Assembly (NCBI GenBank): GCA_003165495.1 | Contig: PMMB01000358.1 | Location: forward strand, 1,241 to 10,757 | Direction: 5' to 3' | DNA from: Gammaproteobacteria bacterium | Lineage (GTDB): Bacteria > Pseudomonadota > Gammaproteobacteria > Steroidobacterales > Steroidobacteraceae | DNA length: 9,517 nt | In this document: positions 1 to 6,428 of the stretch, piece after piece | Layout of the letters: every line of letters starts with the position of its first letter | Position numbering within the stretch: the first letter of the stretch is position 1 | Made by a program: the position numbers and the translations under genes | Notes under the pieces: model-generated | Seen by the model: only the letters and a program-made list of their open reading frames with translations | Databases searched by the model: none | What the model was told of the DNA's origin: nothing

Positions 1-434
1 ATCGCCAGCGCCAGAGCGCCGGCGATGGCCGAAAAATGACCCATGCGAACCACGACGATCTCATAGACGAATAGACCGATGATGATCGAGGGGGCGCTCA
101 ACAGCACATCGTTGATGAAGCGAATGACGGCGCTGAGACGCGAGTTGCGCCCATATTCCGCAAGATAGGTGCCGGCCAGGACGCCGATGGGCGATCCGAT
201 CAGAATGCCGAGTAGCGTCATCACCGCGCTGCCGTACAGCGCATTGAGCAATCCGCCTTGGCCACCGGGCGGCGGAGTCATCGCCGTGAACAAATCCCAG
301 GACATGCCCGCCAATCCGTGCGACAGGAGGGTCCACAGGATCGCGGCCAAGCAGGCCAGCCCCGTCATGGTCGCGATGAGGGACAATCCGAGAAAAGCAG
401 CGTTTTTCGCTTTGCGCAGCGCCCGTCGATTCAT
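1..434 (-). CDS. pstA: Phosphate ABC transporter permease PstA (5' part, cut by window edge)
   Basis: Inner-membrane permease that pairs with PstC to form the channel of the PstSCAB high-affinity phosphate importer. Only the first 144 codons are present; the gene continues past position 1. The protein starts MNRRALRKAK, followed by a first membrane segment at about residues 13-38. It then has the PstA-typical stretch with GGLLNALYGS, SPIGVLAGTYLAEYGR and RFINDVLLSAPSIIIGLFVY, which opens the binding-protein-dependent transport permease domain. The ATG at 434-432 overlaps the pstC stop in an ATGA arrangement, so the two subunits are probably translationally coupled. A weak AGGG lies about 9 bases upstream. 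Identity rests on these motifs and on the pstS-pstC order. The ATPase gene pstB should lie to the left of the window. Confidence 0.95.
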   Translation of the reverse strand, partial: MNRRALRKAKNAAFLGLSLIATMTGLACLAAILWTLLSHGLAGMSWDLFTAMTPPPGGQGGLLNALYGSAVMTLLGILIGSPIGVLAGTYLAEYGRNSRLSAVIRFINDVLLSAPSIIIGLFVYEIVVVRMGHFSAIAGALALA

Positions 435-1390
435 ACCGTGGACCCTGCACGCCGTTCCAGCCGTCGCAGCATGGCCTGTGCGGCCGCGATCACCGCAAAA
501 GTAACGAGAAACAACAACAACCCCAGCGCAATGAGCGACGAGGTATACAGATCGCCCACCGCTTCCGTGAACTCGTTGGCGATGGCCGAAGAGATCGTCG
601 TGCCGGGCGCCAGCAGGGAAGAACTGATTCGATGCGCGTTGCCGATCACGAACGTCACGGCCATGGTCTCACCGAGCGCGCGTCCCAATCCCAACATGAC
701 GCCGCCGACAATGCCGACGCGCGAATGCGGCACGACCACGTTCCACATCACTTCCCAGGTCGTGGCACCAAGCGCGTACCCGGATTCCTTGAGCATGGGA
801 GGTACGGTGTCGAAGACATCACGCATGGTCGCCGCAACGAACGGCAACACCATGATGGCGAGAACCACGCCCGCCGTAAGAATGCCGATGCCAAAGGGCG
901 GCCCCTTGAACAGATTCCCAACGAAGGGAATGTTGCCGATATGCCCTATCAACCAAGGTTGCACGTGCCGCTGCAGCACGGGCGCCAGCACGAACAACCC
1001 CCAAATACCGAAAATGATGCTGGGCACGGCGGCAAGCAATTCGACGGCGACGCCGATCGGCCGCTTCAACAAGGGAGGACAGAGCTCGGTCAAGAACAGG
1101 GCGATGCCGAACCCCGCCGGAACCGCCAGCAGCATCGCAATCGCCGAGGTGACCACCGTTCCATAAATCGGCGCCAGCGCGCCGTATTCATCGGTCACCG
1201 GGTTCCAAATCTCGCGCGTCAAGAAGGAGAACCCGAAGTGGGTGACCGCCGGCCACGCGCCCTGCACCAGCGATATAGCCACTCCGCCCAGAATCAACAG
1301 CACGAGTATCGCCGCGCTCAGCGTGGCCACGCGGAAAATTCTCTCGTAAATCAACTGCTTTGCGGCGTGCCTCGGATCGATGATCGCCAC
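431..1390 (-). CDS. pstC: Phosphate ABC transporter permease PstC
   Basis: Partner permease of PstA in the inner-membrane phosphate importer. The protein has 319 residues, normal for PstC. It has an N-terminal membrane helix at about 20-43, then GALAPIYGTVVTSAIAM at about 70-86, which opens the permease domain. ELLAAVPSIIFGIWGLFVLAP lies at about 117-137. The cytoplasmic coupling (EAA) loop is near 201-222 (KESGYALGATTWEVMW...VVP), followed by LGLGRALGETMAV at 233-245, a PstC hallmark. The most likely start is GTG at 1390, 19 bases after the pstS stop. A GGAG lies 13 bases before this GTG, rather far. An in-frame ATT at 1399-1397 sits 4 bases after the same GGAG, so the exact start is uncertain by a few residues. 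It is cotranscribed with pstS and overlaps pstA by 4 bases. Confidence 0.96.
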   Translation of the reverse strand: MAIIDPRHAAKQLIYERIFRVATLSAAILVLLILGGVAISLVQGAWPAVTHFGFSFLTREIWNPVTDEYGALAPIYGTVVTSAIAMLLAVPAGFGIALFLTELCPPLLKRPIGVAVELLAAVPSIIFGIWGLFVLAPVLQRHVQPWLIGHIGNIPFVGNLFKGPPFGIGILTAGVVLAIMVLPFVAATMRDVFDTVPPMLKESGYALGATTWEVMWNVVVPHSRVGIVGGVMLGLGRALGETMAVTFVIGNAHRISSSLLAPGTTISSAIANEFTEAVGDLYTSSLIALGLLLFLVTFAVIAAAQAMLRRLERRAGSTV

Positions 1391-1409
1391 GATGTCAATG
1401 TCGCTCCAG

Positions 1410-2462
1410 TTATTTGCCGCTCCATATCGGACGGCCGCTCGACGTGATTTCCGAGGCCCAGGTCTTTTTCACCTGCGCAATCAGCGGCGCGGGCAACGGC
1501 ACGTAGTCCAGTTCGGCAGCCATACTAGCGCCATCCTTGTACGCCCAGGAAAAGAACTTCAACGCCTCATTGACCGACGCGGCATCGTCCGGCTGCTTGT
1601 ACAGCAGAATAAAGCTGGCGCCGGTAATCGGCCAACTCTTGGCGCCGGCTTGATCGGTCAAGATCAAATAGAAGCTATCCGCATGGACCCAGTCGGCATT
1701 GGCTGCCGCCGCTTGAAAGGACTCCGCGGTGGGCGCCACCGCGACCCCCGCTTTGTTGGTGAGCAAGGTGTACGCCATCTTGTTCTGCTTGGCATACGCG
1801 TACTCGACGTAGCCGATCGCGCCGTCGGTTTGCGTGGTCATGTTGGCGACCCCCTCGTTGCCCTTGGCACCGATTCCCGTCGGCCATTGCACCGAGGTGT
1901 TGGCGCCGACGTTCGACTTGAATTTGGGATTGGCTTTGGACAGGTAATCGGAGAACAAAAAATTCGTTCCCGAGCCGTCCGACCGGTAGACGGGGGCGAT
2001 CGCGGTGCTCGGCAACGCCAGCTGCGGATTCAGACGCTTGATCTGCGCATCGTTCCACTGGGTGATATCGCCCAAATAAATGCTGGCCACCGTGGCACCG
2101 TCCAAATGCAGCTGGCCGGGCTGAACGCCCTTGATGTTCACCACCGGCACGACACCGCCGATGATCATGGGAAATTGCACCAGGCCGGCAGCCTTCAAAT
2201 CATCCGGCTTCAGGGGCATGTCCGAGGCGCCGAAGATCACGGTCTTGGCCTTGATCTGCTTGATACCGCCGCCTGACCCAATGGACTGGTAGTTGAGGCC
2301 GATCCCGGTGAGCTTCTTATAGGCGTCCGCCCATTTGGCGTAAATCGGATAGGGGAAGGTAGCGCCCGCGCCCGAGATATCCACGGCGGCGGCGGCAAGA
2401 GTCCAAGTAGCTGCGGCCAGGCCGAGGGCAAGACGTTTGATAATTCTAATTCGCATTTGCAT
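1410..2462 (-). CDS. pstS: Phosphate-binding periplasmic protein PstS
   Basis: Periplasmic receptor that captures inorganic phosphate and delivers it to PstCA. The protein has 350 residues. A signal peptide (RIRIIKR, then an Ala/Leu-rich core, end near residues 23-26) precedes the mature start VDISGAGATFPYP. Phosphate ligands known from E. coli PstS can be matched: Thr35-Phe36 in GATFPYP, Ser in SIGSGGG, Asp in GASDMPL, and Arg/Ser/Gly/Thr in RSDGSGTN. Further family motifs are WND, GNEGVAN, GAIGYVEYAYA and FFSWAYKDG. The frame is open for 72 further codons upstream, but the ATG at 2462 is chosen because GGAG at 2473-2470 sits 7 bases before it and the signal peptide begins there. The gene opens the pst operon and is preceded by a Pho-box promoter. 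No key residue appears to be missing. Confidence 0.97.
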   Translation of the reverse strand: MQMRIRIIKRLALGLAAATWTLAAAAVDISGAGATFPYPIYAKWADAYKKLTGIGLNYQSIGSGGGIKQIKAKTVIFGASDMPLKPDDLKAAGLVQFPMIIGGVVPVVNIKGVQPGQLHLDGATVASIYLGDITQWNDAQIKRLNPQLALPSTAIAPVYRSDGSGTNFLFSDYLSKANPKFKSNVGANTSVQWPTGIGAKGNEGVANMTTQTDGAIGYVEYAYAKQNKMAYTLLTNKAGVAVAPTAESFQAAAANADWVHADSFYLILTDQAGAKSWPITGASFILLYKQPDDAASVNEALKFFSWAYKDGASMAAELDYVPLPAPLIAQVKKTWASEITSSGRPIWSGK

Positions 2463-2594
2463 TGGCTGGCTCCGTTTCAAGTGCTGCTGGCGTGAACATC
2501 GCGTCCGACAAGCGGGCGCAGCCGGCTTTGAGATCGGTCGAAGAGTTTGCAAGACGAAGTTTCGACGGGAGCGCCGGCGCCTTCCTTGGCGAGC

Positions 2595-2628
2595 ATCATC
2601 AATGTGTAATGTTACAATTTTATGACAA
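2595..2628 (-). promoter_or_regulatory. Pho box and -10 element of the pstS promoter
   Basis: Read on the minus strand, 2628-2611 is TTGTCAT-AAAA-TTGTAAC. It is close to the PhoB consensus CTGTCAT-AWAW-CTGTCAY: two 7-bp half-sites, 11 bp apart, with an A-rich 4-bp spacer. Ten bases after the box lies GATGAT (2600-2595), 4 of 6 matches to TATAAT. This is the spacing seen in PhoB-activated promoters, where the box replaces the -35. The site begins 16 bp after the symporter stop codon. The predicted leader of about 125 nt to the pstS start contains a perfect palindrome, GCGCCGGCGC (2571-2580), and no clear riboswitch or terminator. Regulation by PhoB is inferred. Confidence 0.8.
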
Positions 2629-2643
2629 TGCGGCTCGGGAATC

Positions 2644-4191
2644 TCAGGCGTGATAGTCAGCCGCGGTGGTCTCGTCAACCGGTACGCGCTGCGAGCTCAT
2701 CGCGTTGAACACCGGCGTGAGCACGATTGCCACTACAAGATTGAGGACGACCGTGTAGACGGCCGTGTAGCCCGGAAACGTGTGGATGCCCAGGTGCAAT
2801 GGAAAGGTTGGCGTGAGTTTTGTCGCGATGGCCATTGCCGTGCCCGCGAACGTCCCGACCGCCCAGCCGGCCAGCAGCGCCCAGGAATTGAACCATCGGG
2901 TATAGGCGCCAAGCATCACCGGGGGCAGCGTCTGAATAATCCAGATGCCGCCCAGCAGCTGCAGCTGAATGGCGTATTGCGTCGGCACGAACAGGATGAA
3001 GACGAGCGCGCCGACCTTGACGATCAGCGACACCACTTTCGCTATTTGCGATTCCTGCTTGTCGGTCGGATTCTTGTTGATGAACTCACGGTGAATATTG
3101 CGCGTGTAGAGATTCGCCGCGGCGATCGACATGATTGCCGCCGGCACCAGCGCACCGATGCCGATCGCGGCAAAGGCGATACCCACAAACCAAGAAGGGA
3201 AGCTGTGGAGCAATAGCGCGGGTACCGCAAAGTTGTTGCCGAACTGCTTGAAGCCTGCTGCGTATTCGGGAAGCTTGTCGACCCCGGCGGCAATGACGAA
3301 GAAGCCGAACAGCGCGAGCAGGCCCAGCATGAAGGTGTAGCCGGGCAGCATCGCGGCATTGCGGCGGATGGCATGACCGCTGCTGGCGCTCAAGATCCCC
3401 GTGAGCGTGTGGGGATAGAGGAAGAGCGCCATCGCCGAGCCCAGCGCCAATGTCGCATAGCTGCTGTAGGAGCCCGTGGTATTGGGTCCGGGCACCGCCA
3501 GCAAAAGCTTCTGTGCCGGAACGGCCGCAAAGATCTTATGAAAGCCGCCCAACTCGATCGGAATGACGATAATGGCGGCCAACGCTGTGGCATAGATGAG
3601 GATGTCTTTGACAACCGCGATCGATGCCGGCGCGCGCAGTCCGCTCGAATAAGTGAAGGCGGCGAGCACCACAAAGGCAACGAGCAGGGGCAAATCGGCG
3701 GCCAATCCCGTCCCTGAGATGCCGAGCGCGCCGATCACGACCTGGATGCCGACCAGCTGCAAGGCGATGTACGGCATGGTCGCGACGATTCCGGTCACCG
3801 TTACCGCCAGCGCCAGCCAGCGATTTCCAAAGCGGCCGCGCACGAAATCGCCCGCCGTGATGTAGCCGTGCTTGTTGCACACATGCCAAATGCGGCGAAA
3901 CACCAGGAACAGCAAGGGATAGATGATAATCGTATACGGCACCGCGAAGAACGCGATGGCGCCGGCGCCGAAGGCGAGCGCCGGAACCGCGATAAAGGTA
4001 TAGGCGGTATAGACATCGCCACCGACTAGAAACCAGGTGATGAGCGTGCCGAAACGCCTTCCGCCCAGTCCCCATTCGTGAAGCTGATCGAGATCGCCCT
4101 TGCGCCAATGAGCGGCGGCGAAGCCCAACCAAGAAACGAAGCCAAACAACACCACGAAAATGCTGAGTGCAATCCAGTTCACATCCTGCAC
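2644..4191 (-). CDS. SSS-family sodium:solute symporter (monocarboxylate permease-like)
   Basis: Inner-membrane secondary transporter of the sodium:solute symporter family, 515 residues, with about 13 hydrophobic helices as expected. It has WGLGGRRFG (40-48) before the second helix, FLVGGDVYTAYTF (54-66), a FLYPHTLTGILSASSGHAIRRNAAMLP segment (257-283) and IGALVPAAIMSIAAANLYTRN (345-365). The last corresponds to the conserved SSS signature helix contributing to the sodium site. The YPHxLTG...RRNAAxLP pattern and the DUF3311 gene upstream match the group that includes the rhizobial monocarboxylate permease MctP, so short organic acids are the likely substrates. The exact substrate cannot be read from sequence. 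The start is GTG at 4191, with a GGGGG run 6 bases before it; no nearby in-frame ATG competes. It lies 34 bases after the DUF3311 stop, almost certainly in the same transcript. Confidence 0.9.
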   Translation of the reverse strand: MQDVNWIALSIFVVLFGFVSWLGFAAAHWRKGDLDQLHEWGLGGRRFGTLITWFLVGGDVYTAYTFIAVPALAFGAGAIAFFAVPYTIIIYPLLFLVFRRIWHVCNKHGYITAGDFVRGRFGNRWLALAVTVTGIVATMPYIALQLVGIQVVIGALGISGTGLAADLPLLVAFVVLAAFTYSSGLRAPASIAVVKDILIYATALAAIIVIPIELGGFHKIFAAVPAQKLLLAVPGPNTTGSYSSYATLALGSAMALFLYPHTLTGILSASSGHAIRRNAAMLPGYTFMLGLLALFGFFVIAAGVDKLPEYAAGFKQFGNNFAVPALLLHSFPSWFVGIAFAAIGIGALVPAAIMSIAAANLYTRNIHREFINKNPTDKQESQIAKVVSLIVKVGALVFILFVPTQYAIQLQLLGGIWIIQTLPPVMLGAYTRWFNSWALLAGWAVGTFAGTAMAIATKLTPTFPLHLGIHTFPGYTAVYTVVLNLVVAIVLTPVFNAMSSQRVPVDETTAADYHA

Positions 4192-4225
4192 GACAATCCC
4201 CCGTCGTTCGGTCTTGTTCTTTTAG

Positions 4226-4432
4226 TCAATCGCTGGTGGCGAAATAAACGATCGCAGTGAAAACCGCGCTGACAATGACCCACAGCATCTGGAACCAGTA
4301 GAAGAACGGGATCCCAATCAACGTGGGCTCGACTCTATTGTAGAAGGGAGGCCAAAGAGCCACCGCGAACTGGATGACGAAGAGCAGGTACCACCAGCTC
4401 CATCCGCTGCGCTTCTTGTGTGCGTCGATCAT
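4226..4432 (-). CDS. DUF3311 small membrane protein (symporter partner)
   Basis: A 68-residue protein with two predicted membrane helices, about 13-30 and 41-63, joined by a short loop containing PPFYNRVEPTLIGIPFFYWFQMLW. The Pro, Tyr-Asn-Arg and Pro-Phe-Phe-Tyr-Trp-Phe-Gln pattern is typical of DUF3311 proteins. These are regularly encoded directly upstream of SSS symporters of the monocarboxylate-permease type, as here. Its role is not established; a small accessory or stabilising subunit of the symporter is the usual inference from gene order. The start is firm: a perfect AAGGAGG at 4447-4441 lies 8 bases before the ATG, making it the strongest ribosome-binding site in the window. The porin stop is about 120 bases upstream, across a hairpin. 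Confidence 0.88.
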   Translation of the reverse strand: MIDAHKKRSGWSWWYLLFVIQFAVALWPPFYNRVEPTLIGIPFFYWFQMLWVIVSAVFTAIVYFATSD

Positions 4433-4496
4433 TGCGACAACCTCCTTGGGCCAGGGCGTCCGTCGAGGTTGATCCTACGCGTGTCGGTGCGGTCAT

Positions 4497-4537
4497 GTCG
4501 ACCTCATGGCCTCACAGCCCTGGGCCACGAGGTCGAC
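4497..4537 (-). other. Strong intergenic stem-loop after the porin gene
   Basis: GTCGACCTC (4497-4505) and GAGGTCGAC (4529-4537) are perfect 9-bp inverted repeats. After one A/C mismatch the stem continues with TGGCC (4507-4511) against GGCCA (4523-4527), around an 11-base loop. The structure begins 13 bases past the porin stop. No T-run follows on the minus strand, so it is not a normal intrinsic terminator for the porin. An RNA-stabilising or processing stem that lets the porin be made in excess of the downstream transporter is a reasonable guess. On the plus strand it is followed by TTCATTTTG, but no plus-strand gene needs a terminator here. Confidence 0.6.
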
Positions 4538-4550
4538 TTCATTTTGTGAG

Positions 4551-6062
4551 CTAGAACTTGAATCGCACGCCGATCGTCGTGGTGATATCGGTGGTGTGGT
4601 ACGGGAATCCCGACGCCAGGCCATCCTTCACGCCGGAGTACATCGCGCCGGCATAGGCATCGAATCGCTTGGTGAGGCGATAGTCGGCATCGAACGAGAT
4701 GACGTCCTCCGTGCCGCTGCAGGTTCCGGACACGGTCGTGGAACAGCCGGCGACGGCGCCGGTGCCGTACGCGTTCTGTTTGTAGCCATAATAGGCGCCC
4801 ACCAGGTCCAGCTCCGGAAGCACGGTGTACCGCACGCCCGCCCAGAACACCTGCAAGGTCTTGTCGTTGACGTAGGTCGACTTCGGTCCGCTTTGAACGT
4901 TGACGTAGGCGATCGTGTAGGCGGCAACGTTGAAGCCGGCGCTCAGCGGAGTGGACGGATTCGCATATTGGATATGCTCGTAGCCGGCAAAGAACTTCAC
5001 AATGCCCATGTTGTACAGGCCCATGAGGGCATAGGACGTGTTGTCCGAGACCGTTGCCGCCAGCGCATTGCTCGGGCTTGCGGCGACGCAGCTGCCGCCA
5101 GCCGGCAGCGGGTTGGGGCACAAGGTCGTCAAGTCAGTCACCTGAGCCGCGCTGAGTGCGGCGATGGACACCGCGTCCTTGATCTTGGCGTAGTACGCAT
5201 CGACCGACAGCCCCGCGAACTCCCCGCCGAACGACGCCTCGAAGGCCGAATTGGCGCTCCCGGTGGCTTGATTGAACTTGTACTGCGCCGACAGGTGGCC
5301 CGCGCCGCCCGCCGCTGAGCCAAACGAGCCCACATACTTCACCGATGAATCCAAACGGCGATTCTGAGTATCGCCGCCGCCGGCAGTGGTTCCCGATATT
5401 CCGATCAAGGAAAATGCCTGGGAGGCGTAATTAGGGTCGTACTTGGCAACACCGTCGGCAAGCACCGTGTTTTGCCGGCCGAAGGTGAACGTGCCGATGG
5501 TCTTTGAGCTGAACCCCGCGAGCGACTGTATGAAAGTCTGGCCCGAAGCGCTCGAATCCACATTGGTGGTCTGGTTCCCCGGGTCGGCCTGGGTCCCCAA
5601 GGCCCGGCCATTGTTCTGGACCAGCGACTTCAGTGCGTCGCTGATCTGGCCGGATTGCGGATTGAAGAAGGTTTCGAGCTTGAACACCCCCGACCAGTCG
5701 CCGACGATGGGCTCGACGCCTTGCAGGCCGACCCGGGAGTTGCTCATATTGCTCGGCGTAACGCCGGTCACCGAGTGATTGCTGTTCTTCGAGACGACTT
5801 CCGCGCTGCCGCCGACGAAGTAATCGTTAATGGGCGCGCCGTGCGACTGGTCTTGAATGCCCACGTCCACGATGCCGTACAAGGTGATGCCATGAAACGT
5901 CAGGCTGTCGTCGGACGCCGGTGCAGCGGCGGCGCTTTGCGCCTGCGCCAAACCTGTTGCTGCCAACAAACTAAGGAACAAACCGATCGTGAGAGGAGCC
6001 AAACCGCGACGGTCGCGAACTCCAGAGGTCATTGGAAAAAGCGTCATATCTCCGTCACTCAT
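4551..6062 (-). CDS. Outer-membrane general porin (Gram-negative porin family)
   Basis: A 503-residue protein forming an outer-membrane beta-barrel channel for small solutes. The signal peptide spans about 1-41: a basic RDRRG, then LAPLTIGLFLSLLAATGLAQA. The mature part opens with SLTFHGITLYGIVDVGIQ, the classic first strand of the Burkholderia/Neisseria-type porin family. Later landmarks are NSRVGLQGVEP, FKLETFFNPQSG, GTFTFGRQNT, FAGYEH and the C-terminal strand TTTIGVRFKF ending in Phe, the signal for BAM-mediated insertion. It is longer than the usual 350-400 residues; extra loops hold two cysteine pairs (around TTLCPNPLPAGGSCV and GCSTTVSGTCSG). GGGAG at 6074-6070 is 7 bases before the ATG at 6062, fixing this start over internal ATGs at 6047 and 6032. 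A Pho-box-like promoter precedes it. The DUF3311 and symporter genes follow. Confidence 0.92.
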   Translation of the reverse strand: MSDGDMTLFPMTSGVRDRRGLAPLTIGLFLSLLAATGLAQAQSAAAAPASDDSLTFHGITLYGIVDVGIQDQSHGAPINDYFVGGSAEVVSKNSNHSVTGVTPSNMSNSRVGLQGVEPIVGDWSGVFKLETFFNPQSGQISDALKSLVQNNGRALGTQADPGNQTTNVDSSASGQTFIQSLAGFSSKTIGTFTFGRQNTVLADGVAKYDPNYASQAFSLIGISGTTAGGGDTQNRRLDSSVKYVGSFGSAAGGAGHLSAQYKFNQATGSANSAFEASFGGEFAGLSVDAYYAKIKDAVSIAALSAAQVTDLTTLCPNPLPAGGSCVAASPSNALAATVSDNTSYALMGLYNMGIVKFFAGYEHIQYANPSTPLSAGFNVAAYTIAYVNVQSGPKSTYVNDKTLQVFWAGVRYTVLPELDLVGAYYGYKQNAYGTGAVAGCSTTVSGTCSGTEDVISFDADYRLTKRFDAYAGAMYSGVKDGLASGFPYHTTDITTTIGVRFKF

Positions 6063-6091
6063 TGCTGTACTCCCGCAGTTTTCGTCGTTGG

Positions 6092-6125
6092 ATTTAACCG
6101 ACGTGATGTTACGTTTGTGTTACAG
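6092..6125 (-). promoter_or_regulatory. Putative Pho box and -10 element of the porin promoter
   Basis: On the minus strand, 6125-6108 reads CTGTAAC-ACAA-ACGTAAC. This is a 7-4-7 direct repeat with 11-bp period like the PhoB consensus, with GTAAC half-sites of the kind also present in the pstS box of this window. Ten bases further is TTAAAT (6097-6092), 4 of 6 matches to TATAAT and at exactly the same distance as in the pstS promoter. The predicted leader is short, about 23 nt. The match to consensus is weaker than at pstS, so PhoB control is inferred. Between this site and position 6270 I see no gene; the stretch contains T/A-rich runs (6145-6151) and little else. Confidence 0.6.
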
Positions 6126-6270
6126 GGATTAACTTCCGATGTCGTTTTTTTGCAACAATGCGGCTTCGATGCCCCCATAGATGCTCATATATCACATGTG
6201 AAAAAGCGAGGCAATCAGCGCGCGGAAAGCGCAGCAGTACGAACTCGGCGGCACGGCGGCGTCTGCGCGA

Positions 6271-6428
6271 TTAGAACGCGACTTGGAATCGCGTAAAAAA
6301 GGCGCTTTCATTGGCGTGAACTTTGCCATCTGCAGCAATGTGGCATCGTCACCGACATACTCGCCCAACAGGGCGAAACTTTTATAGTAGTAGAACGCCT
6401 GCGGGGATATGCGTGTTCTTCCCGCGTC
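6271..6428 (-). pseudogene. Remnant of a phosphate-selective (OprO/OprP-type, Porin_O_P) porin gene
   Basis: Two pieces in different minus-strand frames read like parts of one outer-membrane porin. Piece one, open from 6428 after a TAG at 6431-6429, encodes DAGRTRISPQAFYYYKSFALLGEYV. This closely resembles the SPQ-x-YYYxGPFGLLGEYV segment I recall from Porin_O_P proteins. Piece two, ending at the TAA at 6273-6271, encodes DGKVHANESAFFTRFQVAF. This is a typical last strand of that family, ending in Phe. In intact members about 100 or more residues separate these segments; here they are almost joined and out of frame. The 5' part of the gene is also missing, and piece one overlaps the 3' end of the sigma-factor gene. 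Family assignment is from memory and needs a translated search. The alternative is chance resemblance, which I consider unlikely for two segments in the right order. Confidence 0.65.
6361..6376 (-). terminator. Small hairpin just after the sigma-factor gene (weak terminator candidate)
   Basis: TCGCCC (6361-6366) and GGGCGA (6371-6376) form a perfect 6-bp stem with a 4-base loop, 5 bases past the sigma-factor stop codon. No T-run follows on the minus strand, so intrinsic termination would be poor. The hairpin lies inside the porin remnant (codons for FALLGEY), so it may simply be left-over coding sequence. No other convincing terminator separates the sigma factor from the porin. Confidence 0.3.

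Noticed and set aside
258..1166. Long plus-strand open frame (about 300 codons) opposite pstC/pstA
   Set aside because: Its translation is low-complexity, rich in Pro, Arg, Thr and Asn, with no family motif, and it is antisense to the clearly real pstC. It is a by-product of GC-rich codon use.
1380..2276. Long plus-strand open frame (298 codons) opposite pstS
   Set aside because: The product is Arg/Gly/His-rich without domain features and lies wholly opposite pstS, which has all its ligand residues; there is no promoter or ribosome-binding site for it.
4506..5318. Long plus-strand open frame (270 codons) opposite the porin
   Set aside because: Antisense shadow of the porin coding sequence, with a repetitive Gly/Arg/Val composition and no recognisable motif.
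6271..6320. Minus-strand T-run at 6300-6295 as a terminator for the sigma factor
   Set aside because: No GC-rich stem directly precedes it, and the run encodes Phe-Phe of the porin-like C-terminus AFFTRFQVAF.
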